The position numbers were made by a program, and so were the translations under genes. The notes beneath the pieces are model-generated. The model was not told where the DNA came from. It was given only the letters and a program-made list of their open reading frames with translations, and did not search any database. Below are positions 35,041 through 44,046 of a DNA stretch of 64,000 bases, piece after piece. Source of the stretch: an uncultured Erythrobacter sp. (GTDB lineage: Bacteria > Pseudomonadota > Alphaproteobacteria > Sphingomonadales > Sphingomonadaceae); NCBI RefSeq assembly GCF_947499705.1, contig NZ_CANMPJ010000001.1:2453501-2517500 (forward strand), given 5' to 3'. Each line of letters opens with the position of its first letter. Positions within the stretch are counted from its first letter, which is position 1.

Positions 35041-38000
35041 GCGTGGGTGTTGCTGCGAGTGTATTGGCGATGCCGGAAGATGCGCGGGCGGATGACTGCC
35101 TGCTGGACCGCGACGATGATGGCGTCGTTGATGCCGCTACCGACAATGACGGCGGGGCGGATTCGCTCAATCGTGACGACAACCTAGCATGCGGCGTCGG
35201 CGCGAGCGCATCTGGCTCATTCACCACGGCCATCGGCGGCAACGCTACATCGGGTTCGTCCGCCGTTGCCTTGGGATTCGGCGCGACAGCGACCGGAGCA
35301 AGTAGCGTTGCATTGGGTAGTTCCGCGTCGGCAAGCATGGACTTTGCGACGGCTGTTGGAAGGTTTAGTAGTGCTAGTGCACAATTCTCAACAGCACTTG
35401 GATACCGTGCAACTGCGGAAGCTACCAGTGCATTGGCAGTCGGAACACAATCTGTTGCAAGCGGTGCATCTTCAGTTGCCTTGGGGATTGGATCTGAAGC
35501 TACTGCGAGCGATGCGGTTTCGATTGGAAGTCACGCGGAAGCTACAGGTCGCGGGGCGATCGCTATAGGTGGCGACGACAACTCGAGTTCACCATTCCAA
35601 GGGCCAATTGCTTCGGGGTTTGCAAGCATCGCAATTGGTCTGAACGCACGCGTCGATACCGGCGAGCGTGGAGTTGCGATAGGGTTTGCTTCTTTGACTG
35701 GAGAAAACGGTGTTGCGGTAGGCCAAACTGCACGCGCTGGGGAGGAAAGCGTGGCAATCGGAAGCAACGTTGTCACAAGACTAGGCTCCGTAGCAATCGG
35801 TGCAAACAGCTTCAGCGATTCCAACGTCGCCGACGCGGTGGCCATTGGCCACACTGCTCTCGCCAGAAGAAACAATAGCGTAGCTATCGGAGCCAGAGCT
35901 CAGACACTTGGCACGAACAGCGTCGCATTGGGCGCTGACTCGCTCACCAATGAGCTCAATGTCGTCTCCGTCGGCAACGACAGTCTTAAGCGCCGGATTG
36001 TGAATGTCGCCAATGGCACGGCCGACACCGATGCTGCAACCGTTGGGCAGCTCAACGCTGTCGCTGCGATGGCTGGCAGTAATCCTTATGTCGATATCAA
36101 CTCAACCGGCTCCGGAGCACTCGCCTCCGGAGCCGATGCGATTGCGATCGGAGAATCGGCAATCTCTTCGGACAATGGAACGATTGCAATCGGCGCCAAC
36201 ACCGCATCGAACGAACCGGGTGCCATCGCGATTGGCTCTGGCGCGCAAGCGTTCTCATCTCTCACCGGCGTGACTGGTATGATCGCTTTAGGCCAAGATG
36301 CTTCATCAAATTCAACCGGGGCAGTCGCTCTAGGACGCTCCGCGTCCGCGTCCGAAATCGACGCACTCGCGTTTGGAGCTTTTTCAAATGCTTCCGGGAC
36401 TGATGCCGTGGCCATCGGAGAACGCTCGAATGCTAGCGCATTTTCTGTAGCGCTAGGCGGAGGAAACAGCACAGCGACCGGCAACGGCTCGGTTGCTGTC
36501 GGTTGGCGTACTGATGCGAGCGGCGCAAGTTCGACTGCAGTGGGATCCGGCGCAGACGCGACCAGTGACAACGCTGTTGCCATCGGCTCGGGAAGCGACG
36601 CGCGCGCAACCAATGCAGTGGCGTTGGGCTTTGGAACCATTGCAAACAGGGCTGATTCTGTAGCGGTAGGCGGACGCCAGATTGTTAGCGTAGCCGCTGG
36701 CACCCAAGACAACGACGCGGTCAATCTCGGTCAGCTTAACGCTGCGATTGCGGGCGTGTCTTCCGGTGGAGGTGGGAGCGCCTATTTGGCCGTGAATTCC
36801 ACCGGAATTGCAGCCAGCGCGACAGGCGACGAAGCCATTGCCATTGGTGGGAATTCAACCGCCAATGGCAATGATTCTCTCGCGATTGGGACAGGGGCAA
36901 TAGCAACAGAGGCTCAATCGACAGTAGTTGGTGCATCTGCGCAGGCAATCCAATTCAATGACATTGCGATTGGTTTCCAAGCCCGAGCGGATGGGAGGAA
37001 CGCGGTTGCCTTGGGCGTCAGCGCGGAGGCGGGAGGATTCGGAGCCTTGGCCTTGGGTTTTGTCGCAGAAGGCCTTGCAGATCGCGCTACGGCAATTGGT
37101 GGCTTTTCTGACGCGACTGAGGACAACGCAAGCGCATTGGGCTATTTCAGCTTAGCTCTTGCGACGAACGCAACCTCGCTCGGGGCATTCGCAGTCGCAT
37201 CAGGCCAAGCTTCTGTCGCAATCGGGGGCGACGGCTCGTTCGATTCCAATGATGGCGATTTCGGAGCACGCGCCACCGGCACACAGACCACCTCTGTCGG
37301 TGCCGACGCCTTCTCGTCCGGGCTCAACACCACCGCGCTCGGCGCGGGATCTAACGCCACGGGCGTGCAATCAACCGCCGTCGGTTCCGGAGCGGGCGCG
37401 AACGGTACCGGCGCTCTCGCATTTGGCGCGTTCAGCCAGGCGCGCGGGACTTTTTCGACCGCGCTTGGCTATGCCAGCTTTGCGCCAGCTGCGCGCTCGA
37501 CGGCGATTGGCAACACGGCTCAAGCAACCGGTGAAGAGGCAACCGCGATAGGCTTCGGCACGCGCGCTCGGGCCAACAACGCGACTGCCGTCGGCGCGGG
37601 TGCCATCGCGGATCAAACGGGCGCCACCGCAATTGGCGCAGGGGCCTCCACCACCGCCGCCAATCAGGTCGCCATCGGCGGCACGGGCAGTGCGGTACGG
37701 ATTGGCGATATCGAGGCGTCCACCCTCGCCCAGTCTGGTCCTGTCGATGTCGTCACAGTCGATCAGAACGGCACGCTCGGTCGCCAGCAGGTAGCGACAG
37801 CTGCTTCGGTAGCCAATGTCCGCACCTCTGTGAACGCTTTGGCGCAGGTCAGCGAGACCCAGTTCAACCAGCTCTCCAATCAGGTGCTTGCCCTGGATGG
37901 CCGGGTCAGCGGGCTGGAGTTCCGGCTTGAAGACGTCGATCAACGCGCGCGCGGCGGCATTGCGGCAGCCGCCGCGCTCGGCAGCGCCATTGCCCTGCCC

Positions 38001-38171
38001 GACAAGGACTTTGTCGTTGCAGGCAATGTCGCAACCTATGGCGGCGAACAGGGTTATGCGCTGTCACTGGTCGGGCGCGCGACCGAAAGCTTCGCTCTGA
38101 CAGCTGGCGTGGCAGGCAACACAGGCGACGGCGATGTGATCGCGCAGGCGGGCTTTGCGCTCGGGTTCTAA
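35007..38171 (+). CDS. Trimeric autotransporter adhesin, array member 1
   Basis: 1054 residues from the ATG at 35007, which directly follows the hairpinned Shine-Dalgarno. The signal peptide ends at ARA; mature DDCLLDRDDDGVVDAATDND... has C31 and C62, the only cysteines. The head is many 14-residue YadA-type coils (VALGxxAxATG...). Two internal necks (NVVSVGNDSLKRRIVNV... and GGRQIVSVAAGTQDND...) each restart a head. Near the end come AANQVAIGGTGSAVRIGDI and DVVTVDQNGTLGRQQV, a coiled coil (QLSNQVLALDGRVSGLEF) and the anchor ending IAQAGFALGF. It is a predicted type Vc adhesin on the outer membrane; the ligand is unknown. Some inner stretches (about 35340-35900) look AT-richer than the flanks. 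Confidence 0.9.
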   Translation: MKTKYLLSTALSVGVAASVLAMPEDARADDCLLDRDDDGVVDAATDNDGGADSLNRDDNLACGVGASASGSFTTAIGGNATSGSSAVALGFGATATGASSVALGSSASASMDFATAVGRFSSASAQFSTALGYRATAEATSALAVGTQSVASGASSVALGIGSEATASDAVSIGSHAEATGRGAIAIGGDDNSSSPFQGPIASGFASIAIGLNARVDTGERGVAIGFASLTGENGVAVGQTARAGEESVAIGSNVVTRLGSVAIGANSFSDSNVADAVAIGHTALARRNNSVAIGARAQTLGTNSVALGADSLTNELNVVSVGNDSLKRRIVNVANGTADTDAATVGQLNAVAAMAGSNPYVDINSTGSGALASGADAIAIGESAISSDNGTIAIGANTASNEPGAIAIGSGAQAFSSLTGVTGMIALGQDASSNSTGAVALGRSASASEIDALAFGAFSNASGTDAVAIGERSNASAFSVALGGGNSTATGNGSVAVGWRTDASGASSTAVGSGADATSDNAVAIGSGSDARATNAVALGFGTIANRADSVAVGGRQIVSVAAGTQDNDAVNLGQLNAAIAGVSSGGGGSAYLAVNSTGIAASATGDEAIAIGGNSTANGNDSLAIGTGAIATEAQSTVVGASAQAIQFNDIAIGFQARADGRNAVALGVSAEAGGFGALALGFVAEGLADRATAIGGFSDATEDNASALGYFSLALATNATSLGAFAVASGQASVAIGGDGSFDSNDGDFGARATGTQTTSVGADAFSSGLNTTALGAGSNATGVQSTAVGSGAGANGTGALAFGAFSQARGTFSTALGYASFAPAARSTAIGNTAQATGEEATAIGFGTRARANNATAVGAGAIADQTGATAIGAGASTTAANQVAIGGTGSAVRIGDIEASTLAQSGPVDVVTVDQNGTLGRQQVATAASVANVRTSVNALAQVSETQFNQLSNQVLALDGRVSGLEFRLEDVDQRARGGIAAAAALGSAIALPDKDFVVAGNVATYGGEQGYALSLVGRATESFALTAGVAGNTGDGDVIAQAGFALGF

Positions 38172-38190
38172 GACCGCAATCGTCCGGCTC

Positions 38191-38226
38191 TGGTACGGAG
38201 TGTCACTTATTCGACACTCCGTACCA
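38191..38226 (+). terminator. Terminator after adhesin 1
   Basis: Fourteen-base arms (38191-38204 and 38213-38226) are perfectly complementary around an 8-base loop. No long T-run follows, so termination strength is uncertain, but the stem is strong. Confidence 0.65.
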
Positions 38227-38345
38227 CCAACCCGCAGAAAATTCCTGAAAATGCCGCTGAAATACATGACATCCATGATTTGAGACGCTTTTGTCCCGGA
38301 TTGCGGGGGCGCGAAACGGATTTGCTGTGACACTTGATCGTCTCC

Positions 38346-38366
38346 CCCTTTGTTTTGACGAGAGGG
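38346..38366 (+). promoter_or_regulatory. Hairpin pairing the Shine-Dalgarno, adhesin 2
   Basis: CCCTTT (38346-38351) pairs with AGAGGG (38361-38366), six pairs including one T-G, loop of nine bases; a shifted register TCCC/GGGA is also possible. The Shine-Dalgarno AGAGGGA is in the 3' arm, six bases before the ATG at 38374. This is the weakest of the five. Confidence 0.55.
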
Positions 38367-38373
38367 ACTGACG

Positions 38374-41300
38374 ATGAAAACCAAACTGCTGCTTTCGACC
38401 GCTTTGAGCGTAGGTGTTGCTGTGAGTGTGCTGGCAATGCCGCAAGAGGCGCGGGCGGATGCAACGCCCCCATGCAACAACAATCCCGTCGGTCCCGATG
38501 GGGTTGCTGCAACTGACGACGAAGGTCTCGAATGCGGCGAAAACTCCATGGCAACCGGAAGCGATTCCACTGCACTGGGTGAAGACACCTTCGCGGCCGG
38601 ATTTGAATCGATTGCTATTGGCAAGAGCTCTGCAGCCACCGGGTCATCAGGCATTGCCATCGGGCAATCGGCGGACGCTACACAAGCGGCAGCGGTGGCT
38701 ATCGGTCGCAACACTCAAGCGGGTGGCGGCGCGTCTATTGCTATCGGTGATACTGCGAGCACCAACGACTTTGCGCAGATCGCGCTCGGATCTTCTGCGA
38801 CCACAACTGACCGTGAATCCATCGCGATAGGTCAGGCAGCAACCGCCTCCGGTTCCTACGCAATCTCGCTTGGCGCCGGGACGGTAACCAACGGGCTCAG
38901 CTCGATCGCCATCGGCTGGTCGGCGAATGTGCAGTCGCAGCGCGCCACAGTGGTCGGGGCAACTGCAAGCGTTGCTGCCAATGCGGAGAACAGTGTTGCG
39001 CTTGGTCACCGAGCGTCCGTTTCGAGCGGCGGAACCAATGGTGTCGCAGTCGGCAACTTTGCAAACGCCGCAGCAGTGAACGCGGTAGCCATCGGCAACT
39101 TTTCTGAGGCCACCGGAACCGGCGCGTTTGCCTTGGGGACCGAATCCGAAGCGACCGCGGCCGGAGCCATCGCCATTGGATCGGAAAACAGCGAAACCTT
39201 CGAATCTGAAACCGTCGCCAGCGGCGAAGGTAATGTGGCTATCGGACGCGGTGCTCGTGCAGCTTTCGGTATCGACAGCGTAGCAATCGGCGACAACGCC
39301 GAGGTTCGCGGCGGACCCGGCATCTCGATTGGCGCAGATGCCTACGCGCAGGACAATGCCATTAGCATTGGCGTCAACGCTCAGGGTGTCAACGAAACCG
39401 TTCTGGTCGGAAACAACACCAGCGTCGGAACAAACGCGCGTAACATCGTAGCAATCGGCAACAATGCCTTCAGCGAAGATGGCGGTGTTGCTCTCGGCGA
39501 CGGAGCTGCCGTGAATGGATCGGGTTCTGTTGCACTCGGTCGGAATTCGGAGACCTCAGAAATCAACGTGGTTTCCGTCGGCAGCAGCAGTAACAGGCGT
39601 CGGATTACCAATGTGCAGGACGGTATCAACGCCAACGACGCCGTAACCGTGGCGCAGCTCAATGCAGCGGTCGCTGGGGGTGCAGGCTCGAACCAGTTCA
39701 TCGACGTTGACGGATCGGGGAACCCGGCCTCGGCTAGCAACAATTCCATCGCCATAGGTTCCGACGCTACCGCCAACGTCATCTCTTCCGTTGTCATCGG
39801 TGATGGAGCCAACTCGACAAACAGTCGTTCGGTTGTGCTGGGCAACAACGCCGACTCCTTCAATGGCACAGAATCCGTTGCCATCGGCGCTGATGCCGAT
39901 GCCTTTGGTAGTGGAAACGTCGCAGTCGGTGTCGCTGCTGCGGCTTCGGGCGGGTCTGTCGCGGTTGGCGCGGGTGCCGACACTTCGTTCTCTGCAAATG
40001 CCGTCGCGATTGGTCTAGGCAGCTCGGTGTTCGGCGACGGATCGGTTGCAGTCGGCACGGGTTCGGTTGCGAGTGGAACAGGCGTCTTCTCTATCGGGTC
40101 GGAGACGATCAAGCGCCGAATTACCAATGTCGCTGCTGCCTCTGACGCCACCGACGCGGTCAATCTCGGCCAACTCAATGCCGCGATTGCCGGAGTATCT
40201 GGCGGCGGTGGCGGTAGCGCATTCCTTGCCGTCAATTCCACTGGTTCAGCTGCCAGCGCGACCGGTACAGATGCAATTGCAGTCGGCACCGCTGGCGCCG
40301 AGGGTGACCGTGCTATCGCAGTGGGCGCAGATGCCTTTGCCGGGAATGTCGATAGTGTCGCAGTTGGTTCTGATGCCAATGCGGAAGGCGATCGTGCAGC
40401 AGCCTTTGGCAGCCTTGCTCGCGCTGATGCGAACGATGCGGTGGCCATCGGCTATGCTACCTCTGCCACAGGATCGGGTTCTGTTGCCCTAGGCGGTGAC
40501 GGGAATGACGATGACACCAACGGTACATTCGGCGCGCAGGCGCTCGGCACCCAGACCACTTCCCTCGGTGCTGATGCATTCTCGGCTGGTCTCAACACCA
40601 CCGCGCTGGGTGCGGGAACGCTGGCGACCGGCGTGCAGTCCACCGCTGTCGGCTCCGGTGCAGGCGCGAACGGTGTCGGCGCTCTCGCCTTTGGTGCGTT
40701 TTCTCAAGCGCGCGGCACGTTCTCGACCGCGCTGGGCTATCAGTCTTTCGCTGCTGTCGACCGTGCCACGGCAATCGGCAACACCGCGCAGGCGACCAAT
40801 GTGCAATCGACCGCTATCGGCTTTGGCACCCGCGCTCGTGGGACGGACTCGACCGCCATCGGTTCGGGAGCCGTCGCCGACCAAGCCAACGCTACGGCAG
40901 TTGGCGCTGGAGCCACCACCACAGCCGCTAACCAAGTCGCTCTTGGCGGCACGGGCAGCGCGGTTCGGATCGGCGATATCGAAGCCTCGACCATGGCGCA
41001 GGTTGGGCCGGTTGACGTGGTCACTGTCGATCAGAACGGAACGCTCGGTCGTCAGCAAGTCGCAGCCGCCGCTTCGGTGCAGAATGTGCGCACCTCGATC
41101 AACGCTCTCGCCGAAATTTCAGACGCGCAGTTTGACGCGCTCGCTGGGCGGGTGACTTCGGTCGAAGGACGGCTCGATCTGGTCGAAGGGCAACTGGAAG
41201 TCCTCGGTAACGAGATCGCCAGCTCCACTGCGGTTGCTGTGGCGATGGGCGGAACCACCTTCCTGCCTGACACCAGTTTTAGCCTTAGCGCCAATGTCGG

Positions 41301-41442
41301 CACCTATGATGGCGCGCATGCCGGATCGTTCACGATCGGCGCGCTCGTCAGCGAGAATGTCGCGGTCAACGCCGGTGTGGCGACCGGCTTCAACCGCAAC
41401 GGGAAAACTGCCGGACGCGTTGGCGTTACGCTGGGCTTCTAA
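38374..41442 (+). CDS. Trimeric autotransporter adhesin, array member 2
   Basis: 1022 residues. Signal peptide to ARA, then DATPPC...LEC with C34 and C54 as the only cysteines; the DRDDDG loop of its sisters is lost here. The YadA-type head has two internal necks (NVVSVGSSSNRRRITNV..., KRRITNVAAASDATDAVNLGQL). From about 40490 the protein follows array members 1 and 5 closely (GTQTTSLGADAF, ARGTFSTALGYQ, AANQVALGGTGSAVRIGDI, TVDQNGTLGRQQV), but its anchor (TFLPDTSFSLSANVGTYDGAH, KTAGRVGVTLGF) is its own. The predicted location is the outer membrane. Confidence 0.9.
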   Translation: MKTKLLLSTALSVGVAVSVLAMPQEARADATPPCNNNPVGPDGVAATDDEGLECGENSMATGSDSTALGEDTFAAGFESIAIGKSSAATGSSGIAIGQSADATQAAAVAIGRNTQAGGGASIAIGDTASTNDFAQIALGSSATTTDRESIAIGQAATASGSYAISLGAGTVTNGLSSIAIGWSANVQSQRATVVGATASVAANAENSVALGHRASVSSGGTNGVAVGNFANAAAVNAVAIGNFSEATGTGAFALGTESEATAAGAIAIGSENSETFESETVASGEGNVAIGRGARAAFGIDSVAIGDNAEVRGGPGISIGADAYAQDNAISIGVNAQGVNETVLVGNNTSVGTNARNIVAIGNNAFSEDGGVALGDGAAVNGSGSVALGRNSETSEINVVSVGSSSNRRRITNVQDGINANDAVTVAQLNAAVAGGAGSNQFIDVDGSGNPASASNNSIAIGSDATANVISSVVIGDGANSTNSRSVVLGNNADSFNGTESVAIGADADAFGSGNVAVGVAAAASGGSVAVGAGADTSFSANAVAIGLGSSVFGDGSVAVGTGSVASGTGVFSIGSETIKRRITNVAAASDATDAVNLGQLNAAIAGVSGGGGGSAFLAVNSTGSAASATGTDAIAVGTAGAEGDRAIAVGADAFAGNVDSVAVGSDANAEGDRAAAFGSLARADANDAVAIGYATSATGSGSVALGGDGNDDDTNGTFGAQALGTQTTSLGADAFSAGLNTTALGAGTLATGVQSTAVGSGAGANGVGALAFGAFSQARGTFSTALGYQSFAAVDRATAIGNTAQATNVQSTAIGFGTRARGTDSTAIGSGAVADQANATAVGAGATTTAANQVALGGTGSAVRIGDIEASTMAQVGPVDVVTVDQNGTLGRQQVAAAASVQNVRTSINALAEISDAQFDALAGRVTSVEGRLDLVEGQLEVLGNEIASSTAVAVAMGGTTFLPDTSFSLSANVGTYDGAHAGSFTIGALVSENVAVNAGVATGFNRNGKTAGRVGVTLGF

Positions 41443-41466
41443 GATAGCGAAACAAACGGAAGAACG

Positions 41467-41501
41467 ATTGCGTGGGATGCGAACGTCGCATTCCACGCAA
41501 T
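41467..41501 (+). terminator. Terminator after adhesin 2
   Basis: Sixteen-base arms (41467-41482 and 41486-41501) pair with one wobble around ACG, then TTG. A strong intrinsic-terminator-like stem. Confidence 0.75.
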
Positions 41502-41645
41502 TTGAAATTGTCTCATTTCGACAAGTAAGCAGTAATCCAATGCTCTAAAGCCTTCACGATGCGGAGGTTTTGAACGGATTAGGGACAACTGGCGCAGTTT
41601 TCATAATCGGCCACAGAGCCGACTGGTCGGGTCGTGAGCCGACCG

Positions 41646-41669
41646 TCCCTTCATCGCTGATGAAAGGGA
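41646..41669 (+). promoter_or_regulatory. Hairpin pairing the Shine-Dalgarno, adhesin 3
   Basis: TCCCTTCAT (41646-41654) pairs with ATGAAAGGGA (41660-41669) with one bulged A and a 5-base loop. The 3' arm contains the Shine-Dalgarno AAGGGA, ending six bases before the ATG at 41676. Confidence 0.8.
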
Positions 41670-41675
41670 AATGAA

Positions 41676-43793
41676 ATGAGGAATACACTGCTGCTTTCGA
41701 CTGCGCTCACAATAGGCGCTGTCGCTTCGTTGATTGTGCCCGCGGAGCAGGCGCGCGCCGATGACTGCCTGCTAGACCGGGACAATGATGGCAATGTCGA
41801 TCTGGGCCCTACCGACAATGATGGCGGGGCGAACTCTTCGGATTCAGACACCCGAACGGCGTGCGGCGTCGGCGCAGTGGCCACGGGTTCATTCGCCAGT
41901 GCTTTTGGCAGCGAGGCCAATGCAACAGGGCTGCGCAGCATTGCAATTGGTCGTATCTCGGAAGCAACGGCTGCTGACGCGACGGCTGTGGGCCACTTCG
42001 CCCAAGCGACCGGTGATGATTCCACGGTTGTCGGACAGGCCGCAATTGCGAGCGGAGCTCGCGCGACCGCTCTCGGTCAAGGTAGCTCTGCAAGCATGGC
42101 TGACGCCACTGCAGTCGGCCAGTCCGCCAACGCCAGCGGTGCGGGCGCAATCGCAATTGGCCACGGCGCCGCTGCGCCAACCCAAAATTCAATCGCCATC
42201 GGCACCGATTCCGACGCCACCAATTCGGGCAGCGTCGCGATCGGAGGCGATGGCACCGATGGAGATACGCTAGGCGCGCAGGCGACCGGAGCCGAGTCTG
42301 TCGCGATTGGTGCCGACGCGGTGGCATCAACCGTTGCAGCGGTCGCCTTGGGCAAGGGGGCAACCGCCAGTGGCGTTGGCGGGACCTCTATCGGCACAAG
42401 TACGATTGCCTCTGGCGCCCGCTCGACTGTCGTGGGTGTGAACTCGCAAACCATCGGAACCGACAGCACAGCAATCGGCGCAAACGCAATCGCAGATTTC
42501 AACAATTCGACCCTGCTAGGAGCCAGTTCCGCAGTCGGAGGCGCTAACAGCCTCGCGGCAGGTTTTGGCGCGAACGCTAACGGTGAAGATGCCACGGCCA
42601 TCGGCGCTGGGGCGCAGGCGGCTGCCTTCGGCACGGCTTTCGGACGTCTGGCCATTTCAAGCGCCAGCGAAGCTCTCGCTATCGGCCAGAATAGCGACGC
42701 CACCTCCACAGCCGCTGTGGCAGTCGGGACGGATGCGCAGGCCACAGGTATCGCTGCGGTTTCGCTGGGACGGCAAGCCAACGCTTCAGCGAGCGACGCC
42801 ATCGCAATCGGCCGGTCAAGCGCAGCCAGCCAAAGCAACGCGCTGGCCTTCGGGTCCTTCGCGGAAGCCACCGGTACCGGAGCTCTTGCCTTCGGGGCGC
42901 GGAGCGATGCCACCGCAACGGGCGCAATTGCCATTGGCGGCGATGCGCCGGTTGATGTGGATTCGGACGGCGCAAGCGCTACAGGCGACTTCTCGCTTGC
43001 CATCGGACCGGATGCTTCGGCGTCAGGCGGACTGTCTTATGCACTCGGTGCAATTTCCAGTTCCAGCGGCACCAATGCGACTGCCATCGGCTCATTTTCG
43101 AACGCGGCGGGCGGTTCGTCTTTGGCGATTGGTTCTTCCAGCTCCGCCGCAAGCGATCGTTCGACAGCGCTCGGCGCAGCGGCTGCCGCCACGGCAGAAA
43201 ACGCCACAGCGCTCGGCGCCAGAGCCAATGCCGGTTTTGCGAACTCAACCGCTCTGGGCGTTGATGCAACGTCAACCGCAGCCAACCAAGTTACATTGGG
43301 CGGCACGGGAAGCTCGGTGCGGATCGGCGATATTGCTGCAAGCACGGCGGCGCAGGTAGGCCCGGTTGAAGCGGTGACGGTCGATGGCAGCGGTGTGCTG
43401 GGCACAAGCTCCGTCGCGACAGCCGCTTCAGTCGAGAATGTCCGGGTTTCGCTGAACGCTCTCTCGCAAGTCAGCGATGCCCAGTTTGCGCAGCTCGAAA
43501 CCAGCGTATTGGCGCTCGATGGGCGGGTGTCCGGGCTGGAGTTCCAGCTCGAGGATCTCGACGAGCGCACGCGCGGCGGTGTGGCGATGGCAATGGCCAT
43601 GGGCGCAGCTCCGATTGTGCCGGGCAAGAATGTCTCGATGACGGTCGCCGCCGCCAATTATCGCGGCGAGCAAGCGTTCTCAGGATCGCTCACCGGGCGC
43701 GTGTCGGAAAGCGTGTATCTGTCCGCCAGCGTCAGCGGCAATACGAGCGATGAGAATGTCGGCGCGCGGGTCGCGGCGACCATCGGTTTCTGA
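41676..43793 (+). CDS. Trimeric autotransporter adhesin, array member 3
   Basis: 705 residues, the shortest array member. Signal to ARA; mature DDCLLDRDNDGNVDLGPTDND... with C31 and C63. The 14-residue coils are uninterrupted by a mid-protein neck. Near the end: AANQVTLGGTGSSVRIGDI, EAVTVDGSGVLGTSSV, a coiled coil QLETSVLALDGRVSGLEFQL and anchor PIVPGKNVSMTVAAANYRGEQ...VAATIGF. The anchor and coiled coil closely match those of array member 5, while the heads differ, indicating exchange of 3' segments between genes. Confidence 0.9.
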   Translation: MRNTLLLSTALTIGAVASLIVPAEQARADDCLLDRDNDGNVDLGPTDNDGGANSSDSDTRTACGVGAVATGSFASAFGSEANATGLRSIAIGRISEATAADATAVGHFAQATGDDSTVVGQAAIASGARATALGQGSSASMADATAVGQSANASGAGAIAIGHGAAAPTQNSIAIGTDSDATNSGSVAIGGDGTDGDTLGAQATGAESVAIGADAVASTVAAVALGKGATASGVGGTSIGTSTIASGARSTVVGVNSQTIGTDSTAIGANAIADFNNSTLLGASSAVGGANSLAAGFGANANGEDATAIGAGAQAAAFGTAFGRLAISSASEALAIGQNSDATSTAAVAVGTDAQATGIAAVSLGRQANASASDAIAIGRSSAASQSNALAFGSFAEATGTGALAFGARSDATATGAIAIGGDAPVDVDSDGASATGDFSLAIGPDASASGGLSYALGAISSSSGTNATAIGSFSNAAGGSSLAIGSSSSAASDRSTALGAAAAATAENATALGARANAGFANSTALGVDATSTAANQVTLGGTGSSVRIGDIAASTAAQVGPVEAVTVDGSGVLGTSSVATAASVENVRVSLNALSQVSDAQFAQLETSVLALDGRVSGLEFQLEDLDERTRGGVAMAMAMGAAPIVPGKNVSMTVAAANYRGEQAFSGSLTGRVSESVYLSASVSGNTSDENVGARVAATIGF

Positions 43794-43830
43794 ACGACGC
43801 CTTCTGAAAAACGCCTTCTGCAATCGCGGC

Positions 43831-43859
43831 GCTGGGTGTCCCGTAACGGGGCATCCAGC
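43831..43859 (+). terminator. Terminator after adhesin 3
   Basis: Fourteen-base arms (43831-43844 and 43846-43859) pair with two G-T wobbles around a single A. Just upstream GCCTTCTG is repeated (43799-43806, 43813-43820). No T-run. Confidence 0.6.
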
Positions 43860-44015
43860 CCTGCAAATCGCTGGAATACCGTCGGAAATCTACAATTTTT
43901 TGCTTTGGTTTCCGGTTAGCTCAGTTATCTTCACAATGTTTCTGATCGAGTGGGGGTGATCGAAACAGGGCATTGACCGGCAAATATGCCGGCAGCCGAT
44001 CGCGTCGCACCGCGG

Positions 44016-44042
44016 TTTCCCTGCTCACCGTAGCAAGGGGAA
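44016..44042 (+). promoter_or_regulatory. Hairpin pairing the Shine-Dalgarno, adhesin 4
   Basis: TTTCCCTGCT (44016-44025) pairs with AGCAAGGGGAA (44032-44042) with one bulged A and one T-G pair; 6-base loop. The Shine-Dalgarno AGGGGA is in the 3' arm, ending about five bases before the ATG at 44047. Confidence 0.8.
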
Positions 44043-44046
44043 TATA